49,499 bases of DNA from Candidatus Latescibacterota bacterium. Its GTDB lineage: Bacteria > Latescibacterota > UBA2968 > UBA8231. The stretch lies in assembly GCA_007571365.1 (NCBI GenBank), contig RKRN01000071.1, forward strand, positions 1 through 49,499, written 5' to 3'. The translations under genes and the position numbers were made by a program. Below the pieces are notes generated by a model. That model was not told where the DNA came from. It did no database searches and saw only the letters and a list, made by a program, of their open reading frames with translations. This document shows positions 43,769 to 49,499 of this stretch, in pieces; position 1 is the first letter of the stretch, and every line of letters begins with the position of its first letter.

Positions 43769-46700
43769 TTAACTGGGCTGATGTAGGCCCACAGGTACTT
43801 GCATTTTGGGCTCCAGTCGAGTGGATCGGGGACCGATCAGTTCCTCAATGCCGCGCAGCAAATCGTCGCAGGGATCAACGCGAATGGTCTTTGAGCGCAC
43901 CATTTTGTCCTGCTCGCCGCCGTTTTGGAGCCGGAGCCACAACTCGCAATCGCCGGTGTGGCACTCGCACAGGTGGCGCAACCGGCTGAGGAGGGGATCG
44001 CCCACTTTCTGGTAGGGCAGCGACAAGGTGACGGACTTAGTCAACTCCGCTCGCGCCGATTTAAGGGGCAGCGCCCGGTCGGCCTGTAAACTTAGACGTC
44101 CGTTGCGCTCGCAAACGCGGCCCTCTACGAGAATGGTTTCGCCTTCCACCAGTAGCTGTTGGTGGTGGGCGAAGGCTTCGGCGAAAAACGCGATATCGCC
44201 CGTGCCATTTAGGTCTTTGAGTGTGACAAAGGCAAAGGGATTGCCGCGGCGATCAAAGAGCTTGCGCACCTCCTCAACTAGGCCGCCGACCCGCAGCGGC
44301 GCACCGCTGCGCTGCCCATCTATCTCGCTTAGAGGCCGTGCGAAGTTTTTGAGATCGCGGGCGTAGGGCTTGAGCGGATGGCTGGAGATATAAAGGCCCA
44401 ATAGGTCGCGTTCCTTGGCCAATTTTTCGCGCTCAGACCACTGCTCAACCTCGGGCAACTCCTGTATCACCAACTCGGAGCCGCCGCCGTCGAATAAGCT
44501 GATCTGCCCCTTATTGCGGTCTTCTTGAGACTTGTTTGCGGCCTTTAACGCCAGATCTAGGGCCTCCATTTTCTGCGCCCGATGACCTTCAAGGCTGTCC
44601 AATGCCCCAGCAGCAATCAGACTCTCGACCACGCGCCGGTTGGCTGTGCGCAAGTCGATGCGCTCGCAAAATTCAAAAAGGGTGGCAAAAGGGCCATCGG
44701 CAATCCGCGTATCGACCATGCTCTGCGCTGCACCTTCGCCCACGTTCTTAATCGCCGCTAGGCCGTAGCGAATGCCCTCATCCATCGGTGTGAAGTTGAG
44801 CGTACTCTGGTTGATGTCCGGCGGCATAACTCGGATGCCCATGTGGCGGCAATCGTTGAGCAAGACAGTCAGCCGGTCGGTGTTCTTGCGCTCAAGGGTC
44901 AGGCTGGCGGCCATGTACTCTTGCGGATAATTGGCCTTGAGGTACGCGTTTTTGTACGCCCCTTCGGCATAGCAAACCGCGTGCGACTTATTGAAGGCGT
45001 AGCCGGCAAAAATCTCAATCTCGCCGAACAGCTTATTGGCCAACGACTTTTCCACCCCGTTTGCGCCGCAGCCGCCGACGAAGTCCTTTTTGACCTTGGC
45101 CATTTCCTCGGGCTTTTTCTTTCCCATTGCCTTGCGCAAAATATCGGCTTGGCCGAGCGTGAAACCGGCCAACTCTTGGGCGATGCGCATGACTTGCTCC
45201 TGATAGACCATAATCCCATAGGTCGGCTCCAAAATCGACTCCAATTTGGGGTGGTCGTAGGCGACAGCCTCTTCGCCGCGCTTGCGGGCGATGAAGGTCG
45301 GGATGTTGTCCATCGGCCCCGGGCGATAGAGGGCGTTCATGGCGATAATGTCTTCGATGGTGTCCGGCTTGAGCTTGCTCAGGTATTCGCGCATTCCCGC
45401 GGACTCAAATTGGAAAACGCCGACCGTCTCGCCGCGGCCAAACAGGTCGAAGGTGGCTCGGTCGTCCCACGGGATGGCCTCCAAGTCGAAGTCCGGCTCC
45501 TTGAGGCGTATGAGGCGCACCGCTTCCTCGACCAGCGAAAGCATCGTCAAGCCCAAGATATCCATCTTTAGCAAGCCGATATCCATGCAGGTCTCGCCGA
45601 CGAACTGGGTAGTTATCGTCCCGTCTTTAGGGGCGCGATAGAGCGGAACGTAATCGGTCAGTTCGCCGGGGGCGATGATGACGGCACAGGCGTGGACCGA
45701 GGCGTGGCGCGCCATACCCTCTAGTTTGCGGGCGTATTCGACCAACTTGCCCTCGTTGCCGGGTGCTCGAGCTAGCTGCTGTAGTTCGGGCACCCGCTCA
45801 ATGGCCTTGTCGAGGGTGATTTTCAGTTCGGTCGGCACCTGCTTGGCGATGCGATCCACTTCGCCAAAGGACATACCCAAAACCCGCCCAACATCGCGCA
45901 CTACTGCTTTAGCCCCCATAGTTCCAAACGTGATGACCTGTGAGACGTTGTCCTTGCCGTACTTATCCACCACATAGCGCAGCACCTCGTCGCGCCGGGT
46001 GTCGTCAAAGTCAATGTCGATGTCGGGTGGCTCAATGCGTTCGGGATTGAGGAAGCGCTCAAAAATTAGGTCGTACTTGATGGGATCTACATTGGTAATG
46101 CCGAGGCAATACGAGGCCAAGCAGCCAGCGGCCGAGCCGCGCCCCGGCCCCACGGAAATGCTCTGATTACGGGCGTAGTTGACCAAGTCCCAGACGATGA
46201 GGAAATAGCCGGAAAAATCCTGGCTGGTGATGACGCTTAGCTCGTAGTCGAGCCGATCCTGCACGGCCGGATCAACCGCGCCGTAGCGCCGCTCCAAACC
46301 CTCCTGCGCCAGTTGCGTCAGATAGTCGTCGCTGGAGGCGTAGCCAGCCGGGATCGGAAAATCCGGCATATAGGTTTTTCCGAACTCAAGCTCGACGTTG
46401 CACTGGTCGGCAATTTCGAGAGTGCGCTCCAGCGCATCGGGCAAATCTGCAAACAGCGTTCGCATCTCTTCGGGACTCTTCATGTAGAGTCCGTCGGGAT
46501 AGCACAGGCGACTTTTCTCGTCAACCGTCTTGTTGGTCTGGATGCAGATCAGGGCGTCGTGGGCGTCGTGGTCGGTGGCACGTAGGAAGTGGAAGTCGTT
46601 GGTGGCCACCAGCGGCACCCCCAGCTTGCGATGCAGCTTGAGTAGGCCGTCGTTTACCTTGGCTTCGGGGTTGATGTCGTGGCGCTGGATCTCCAAGTAG

Positions 46701-47221
46701 TAGTTGTCGCCAAAAATGTCCATAAACTCGCGGGCGACCTTTTCGGCGGCAGCTAGCCCCTCGCGCTGGATCAGATGTGGAATCTCGCCGCCGATGCAGG
46801 CCGACATGCAAATCAGGCCCTCGGCGTGTTCGCGCAACAACTCCTTGTCGATGCGGGGATTGTAGTAGTAGCCTTCGAGATAGCCCTTGGAGACGAGCTT
46901 GGTGAGATTGCGGTAGCCAGCGGCGTCTTTGGCGAGCAGGACCAAGTGGTTGGAGGCATGGGTTAGACCGCGAGCGGCCTGACGCAAGTGGCGGCTATCA
47001 ATCGCCACATAGACTTCGCAGCCGATGATGGGCTTGATGCCAGCGGCTTGGCAGGCCTTGTAGTGCTCTATGACGCCAAAGAGGTTGCCGTGATCTGTGA
47101 TGGCCAAGGCCGGCATACCCTGCTCGGCCGCTAGCTCGGCCATTTCGCCGACCCGGCACCCGCCATCGAGCAGACTGTATTCGCTGTGACCGTGTAAATG
47201 GACGAAATCAGCCGAAGCCAT
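43769..47221 (-). CDS. dnaE: DNA polymerase III alpha subunit
   Basis: Replicative polymerase of the C family, 1150 residues from the ATG at 47221 (GGAGG 5 nt upstream). An in-frame GTG at 47227 is a less likely start. The N-terminal PHP domain opens with FVHLHGHSEYSLLDG and contains ALAITDHGN. The polymerase active site lies in PDIDIDFDD near 397-406, with VGPGRGSAAGC just before. The tandem HhH region and an OB-fold (LRVGGLVEEVRKL, GTGDIAFF) follow near the C-terminus. The layout is DnaE1 rather than PolC. It is followed by the TlpA-like gene. Confidence 0.97.
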   Translation of the reverse strand: MASADFVHLHGHSEYSLLDGGCRVGEMAELAAEQGMPALAITDHGNLFGVIEHYKACQAAGIKPIIGCEVYVAIDSRHLRQAARGLTHASNHLVLLAKDAAGYRNLTKLVSKGYLEGYYYNPRIDKELLREHAEGLICMSACIGGEIPHLIQREGLAAAEKVAREFMDIFGDNYYLEIQRHDINPEAKVNDGLLKLHRKLGVPLVATNDFHFLRATDHDAHDALICIQTNKTVDEKSRLCYPDGLYMKSPEEMRTLFADLPDALERTLEIADQCNVELEFGKTYMPDFPIPAGYASSDDYLTQLAQEGLERRYGAVDPAVQDRLDYELSVITSQDFSGYFLIVWDLVNYARNQSISVGPGRGSAAGCLASYCLGITNVDPIKYDLIFERFLNPERIEPPDIDIDFDDTRRDEVLRYVVDKYGKDNVSQVITFGTMGAKAVVRDVGRVLGMSFGEVDRIAKQVPTELKITLDKAIERVPELQQLARAPGNEGKLVEYARKLEGMARHASVHACAVIIAPGELTDYVPLYRAPKDGTITTQFVGETCMDIGLLKMDILGLTMLSLVEEAVRLIRLKEPDFDLEAIPWDDRATFDLFGRGETVGVFQFESAGMREYLSKLKPDTIEDIIAMNALYRPGPMDNIPTFIARKRGEEAVAYDHPKLESILEPTYGIMVYQEQVMRIAQELAGFTLGQADILRKAMGKKKPEEMAKVKKDFVGGCGANGVEKSLANKLFGEIEIFAGYAFNKSHAVCYAEGAYKNAYLKANYPQEYMAASLTLERKNTDRLTVLLNDCRHMGIRVMPPDINQSTLNFTPMDEGIRYGLAAIKNVGEGAAQSMVDTRIADGPFATLFEFCERIDLRTANRRVVESLIAAGALDSLEGHRAQKMEALDLALKAANKSQEDRNKGQISLFDGGGSELVIQELPEVEQWSEREKLAKERDLLGLYISSHPLKPYARDLKNFARPLSEIDGQRSGAPLRVGGLVEEVRKLFDRRGNPFAFVTLKDLNGTGDIAFFAEAFAHHQQLLVEGETILVEGRVCERNGRLSLQADRALPLKSARAELTKSVTLSLPYQKVGDPLLSRLRHLCECHTGDCELWLRLQNGGEQDKMVRSKTIRVDPCDDLLRGIEELIGPRSTRLEPKMQVPVGLHQPS

Positions 47222-47438
47222 GACCACCTCCGCTACCTGTATGCGCTAGAAAGAATTTCTGGAAATTTAGAGAGCACAGCCGAACAACGGACCAAACTGC
47301 CTGGGGACTCGGGCAAGCATAGCCAATTCAAAAGGCGATGTCAATGGCCCACAGAGGAAATTATTTTTTATAAAATGTTATTATTAATTTATTTACGAAA
47401 AGAGAAATTTGTTGTACACCGCTGGCAAAATAGACTGC

Positions 47439-47495
47439 ACCCATCTGCGCCGCGAACTTGTCACTGGTAACAGATGGGTCTATCTTTCATTTTTT
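47439..47495 (+). promoter_or_regulatory. Possible attenuator hairpin in the Trm112 gene leader
   Basis: In the 292-bp gap between dnaE and the Trm112-like gene, ACCCATCTG (47439-47447) pairs perfectly with CAGATGGGT (47471-47479), with ATAG/CTAT outside it and a 23-nt loop. A U-rich run ending in six T follows (to 47495), about 19 nt before the start codon. This could be an attenuator or an upstream terminator. The rest of the gap is A/T-rich without a clear promoter. Confidence 0.4.
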
Positions 47496-47513
47496 GCCGA
47501 GGAGATATAGCTG

Positions 47514-47762
47514 ATGATCGATAAAGAACTGTTGGCGATTCTCGCCTGCCCAGAGACGAAAGAGCCGGTCGCACTCGCCGAGGAAGAACTGATCGCCGCG
47601 CTCAACAGCCGCATTGCACGCGGGGAAGTCAAGAATAGGGCCGGTAAAACCATAGCCGGCAAGATCGATGGCGGCCTAGTGCGCACAGATGGTGCTTACC
47701 TCTATCCGATCCAAGACGAAATCCCCATCCTGCTCCTCGACGAAGCCATTCCGCTCCGCTAG
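47514..47762 (+). CDS. Trm112 family protein (UPF0434-like)
   Basis: 82-residue protein opening with LLAILACPETKEPV and closing with a YLYPIQDEIPILLLDEA segment, the Trm112/YcaR pattern. The family's Cys-x2-Cys pair is reduced to one Cys here (CPET), so a full zinc ribbon is not formed. Trm112 proteins activate methyltransferases in other organisms; bacterial homologues are poorly known. GAGGAG lies about 12 nt before the ATG. A possible regulatory hairpin precedes the gene. Confidence 0.85.
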   Translation: MIDKELLAILACPETKEPVALAEEELIAALNSRIARGEVKNRAGKTIAGKIDGGLVRTDGAYLYPIQDEIPILLLDEAIPLR

Positions 47763-47773
47763 CAACCAAACAA

Positions 47774-47803
47774 AAAGGGACTGTGCGCTTATACAGTCCC
47801 TTT
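47774..47803. terminator. Terminator between the Trm112 gene and tRNA-Leu
   Basis: Perfect 11-bp stem AAAGGGACTGT/ACAGTCCCTTT with an 8-nt loop. On the minus strand it continues into TTTTTGTTT, so it fits best as the end of the tRNA-Leu transcript, and it may also stop the plus-strand gene. Confidence 0.8.
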
Positions 47804-47817
47804 GTCAACTCACATTA

Positions 47818-47902
47818 TGGTGCCGAAGCGGGGATTCGAACCCCGACGCCCTAGGGCACTGCCCCCTCAAGACAGCGTGTCTACCAATTTCACCACTTCG
47901 GC
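47818..47902 (-). tRNA. tRNA-Leu (GAG)
   Basis: 85-nt class II tRNA with encoded CCA. The acceptor GCCGAAG pairs with CTTCGGC; the anticodon stem CTGTC/GGCAG encloses TTGAGGG, giving anticodon GAG; a long variable arm (TGCCCTAGGGCG region) and T-arm CGGGG/CCCCG follow. The long variable arm agrees with leucine. Confidence 0.93.
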
Positions 47903-47920
47903 AAAAACTAGTTTGGCCTG

Positions 47921-48316
47921 CTACTGAGCCTCGGCCGGGGCCGGTGACTCCTCAGCAGTTGCAGTTTCCGTCGATTTTTCTTCCTCGCCCAGCAGGTGCC
48001 CTGCTTCCGGGATGGCGGGCACCGCTGGCACCTGTTGCTCGGCCATCGTCCGTTGCGTCGCCGTCGTCGGATTGGTCTCGGCCGTCTGAAAGGCCACCGA
48101 CTGCACCAAACAGCTAAGCATAAAAGCCGTGGCTAAAACGGTTGTGGCTTTGGTCAGAAACGTGGCTGCGGTACGGCCGCCCAACACGGAGGAAGAGGCT
48201 AGGCCGCCCCCGATCGATCCAGCTAAGCCGCCTCCCTTACCGGCCTGCAAGAGCACGGTCGTCACTAGGAGTACGCAAATCAGCACGTGAAAAATCGTAA
48301 ATAGAATCTCAATCAT
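47921..48316 (-). CDS. secG: Protein translocase subunit SecG
   Basis: 131-residue subunit of the SecYEG channel. Two membrane helices (IEILFTIFHVLICVLLVTTVLL and ATTVLATAFMLSCLV regions) flank the conserved AGKGGGLAGSIGGG loop with SSSVLGGRTA. A Pro/Ala/Glu-rich tail of about 50 residues follows, longer than in E. coli. The ATG at 48316 is the true start; a longer frame to 48637 would run into tpiA. It is downstream of pgk and tpiA on the same strand, the common bacterial order, with tRNA-Leu after it. Confidence 0.94.
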   Translation of the reverse strand: MIEILFTIFHVLICVLLVTTVLLQAGKGGGLAGSIGGGLASSSVLGGRTAATFLTKATTVLATAFMLSCLVQSVAFQTAETNPTTATQRTMAEQQVPAVPAIPEAGHLLGEEEKSTETATAEESPAPAEAQ

Positions 48317-48369
48317 AGTCTTGTGATGGCTTCCAAGTCTGAGAATTCGCGATTGGGTTAAATTTAAGA

Positions 48370-49122
48370 TTAAAGGGCAGCCTTCACAATAGCGGCGAAC
48401 TGCCCGGCGTCCAATGCGGCACCACCGATCAAGCCCCCGTCGATGTTGTCTTGGACAAAAAGTTCGGCTGCGTTTTCGGGTTTGACGCTGCCGCCGTACT
48501 GGATGCGCACCTCGGCAGCGGCGACCTTGCCCAACAGCCCGGCGAGGAAGTGGCGAATCATCGCATGGACCTCTTCGGCTTGCGCGGCCGTCGCCGTCAC
48601 GCCGGTGCCGATCGCCCAAACCGGCTCGTATGCCCACAGTACTGCGCTAGCTGCACCGGCCTCAATCCCGGCTAGAGCACCACCCACTTGGCCTAGGACC
48701 ACCTCCTCAATTCGGCCAGCTTCGCGCTCTGGCAGGGTCTCGCCGACGCAGACGATTGGACACAGGCCGGCTTGGAGGGCGCAGGCTAGCTTGCGATTGA
48801 CCAGCGAGTCGTCCTCACCGCAAAACTGTCTTCGCTCGGAATGCCCTAGCAACACGTAAGAGCAACCAGCCGCCAAGAGCATGTCGGAGGATATTTCTCC
48901 GGTGAAAGCTCCTTGCCGCTCCCAGTGCATGTTCTGGCCCCCCAGCCCAATGGGGCTGTCGGCAAGGGCCGCACGCACGGTTTCCAAGCAGGTGAACGGC
49001 GGGCAGACGACGACTTCTACGTCGAGCCCCGCAACGAGCCGCTTAATCCCGGCGACCAGTTCGACAGCCTCAGCAGTAGTCTTGTGCATCTTCCAGTTGC
49101 CAGCGACAATGGGTCGGCGCAT
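48370..49122 (-). CDS. tpiA: Triosephosphate isomerase
   Basis: Glycolytic interconversion of dihydroxyacetone phosphate and glyceraldehyde-3-phosphate. The 250-residue protein keeps the catalytic K11 (AGNWKMHK), H94 (LLGHSERR) and E166 ([11 protein letters not shown]), with the phosphate loop YGGSVKPEN near the C-terminus. The ATG lies one base after the pgk stop, so the two are co-transcribed and probably coupled. Length and motifs are normal. Confidence 0.97.
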   Translation of the reverse strand: MRRPIVAGNWKMHKTTAEAVELVAGIKRLVAGLDVEVVVCPPFTCLETVRAALADSPIGLGGQNMHWERQGAFTGEISSDMLLAAGCSYVLLGHSERRQFCGEDDSLVNRKLACALQAGLCPIVCVGETLPEREAGRIEEVVLGQVGGALAGIEAGAASAVLWAYEPVWAIGTGVTATAAQAEEVHAMIRHFLAGLLGKVAAAEVRIQYGGSVKPENAAELFVQDNIDGGLIGGAALDAGQFAAIVKAAL

Positions 49123-49123
49123 C

Positions 49124-49499
49124 TCAGTTTCCCTCGTCGTCCAAGGCCGCCACCCCGGGCAAGACCCGTCCGCTCATGCACTCCAGCGAAGCCCCACCCC
49201 CAGTGGAAATATGAGTCATCGCTTGGGCCAATCCGGCTTGAGCTACAGCCGCGGCCGTGTCCCCACCGCCAATAATGCTCACGGTGCCCTCGCGAGTGGC
49301 GGCGGCTAGGGCTTGAGCAACCCGTTGGGTCCCTTGGGCAAAGGGGGCCATCTCGCACACGCCGAGGGGGCCGTTCCACACGACGGTCCCGCCCCGGGCG
49401 ATCTGGTCGGCGTAGCACTGCTGGGTCTGGGGGCCGATGTCCATGCCCTGCCAACCGCGGGGGATCGCGTCGCGTGCGACTCCTTGCGCCTTAGCGTCG
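49124..49499 (-). CDS. pgk: Phosphoglycerate kinase (C-terminal part, cut by window edge)
   Basis: The last ~125 residues of phosphoglycerate kinase. The frame is open to the right edge of the window and begins inside the protein (DAKAQ...[12 protein letters not shown]). It contains [11 protein letters not shown], the nucleotide loop GGGDTAAAV and STGGGASLE near the C-terminus, all characteristic of the enzyme. An internal Met at 49444 is not the start. It heads the pgk-tpiA-secG cluster. Confidence 0.95.
   Translation of the reverse strand, partial: DAKAQGVARDAIPRGWQGMDIGPQTQQCYADQIARGGTVVWNGPLGVCEMAPFAQGTQRVAQALAAATREGTVSIIGGGDTAAAVAQAGLAQAMTHISTGGGASLECMSGRVLPGVAALDDEGN

Noticed and set aside
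47921..48637. Longer secG frame starting inside tpiA
   Set aside because: The added N-terminal part is low-complexity Arg/Gly-rich sequence antiparallel in frame to tpiA; SecG starts naturally at 48316.

Overview
The window reads as a chromosomal segment of an uncultured Gram-negative bacterium, GC-rich by eye (not computed). Supporting features are the murein tripeptide recycling ligase Mpl, a TlpA-type lipoprotein thioredoxin, a PAP2-like protein of the kind common in Bacteroidota, secreted FN3/dockerin-like and lamin-tail proteins, a seven-motif FG-GAP/ASPIC-UnbV protein, and large OPT-like membrane proteins of what I recall as the DUF6785/DUF6784 type. The mix fits the FCB superphylum (for example Latescibacterota or relatives). 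That placement is inference. I see no phage genes, transposase or CRISPR array.

Left part (1-11.6 kb). The minus strand carries radA (cut by the window edge), then the classical rho - rpmE - prfA - prmC cluster behind a good promoter and a roughly 280-nt structured leader. Upstream of it lie two small secreted FN3 proteins with dockerin-like modules. A divergent promoter pair separates them from dnaG on the plus strand. tRNA-Ile2(CAU), the FG-GAP/ASPIC protein, tRNA-Val(CAC) and a strong terminator follow.

Middle (11.5-19.2 kb). A secreted lamin-tail protein, mpl, a membrane-anchored GT2 glycosyltransferase, hisC, a long bifunctional (p)ppGpp synthetase/hydrolase, and a NusG_II - Gx-transporter pair.

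Central operon (19.2-30.3 kb). This is the most unusual stretch. A 651-aa OPT-like membrane protein is followed by a 1583-aa fusion of a degenerate M28 peptidase, a large exported region and an FtsX-type permease. Next come a second 806-aa OPT-like protein with an embedded soluble domain, a 330-aa two-repeat cytoplasmic protein, a PqqD-like protein and a PAP2-like membrane protein. Spacing is tight or overlapping throughout, and no ABC ATPase or radical-SAM enzyme lies next to the partners that would normally need one. It looks like an envelope transport or processing machine that I cannot match to a described system.

Right part (30.3-49.5 kb). recD2, a methyltransferase, a ThuA-like protein, a glcD-like oxidase coupled to a D-cysteine desulfhydrase-like gene, an ABC exporter with an N-terminal sensor-like domain and zinc ribbon paired with a DUF1854 protein, a sugar isomerase-like TIM barrel, a GT2 with a C-terminal Rossmann-like region, map, a small Cys-containing protein, a TlpA lipoprotein, dnaE, a Trm112-like gene, tRNA-Leu(GAG), and the pgk - tpiA - secG cluster running off the right edge. 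Intergenic regions here hold several palindromic repeats.
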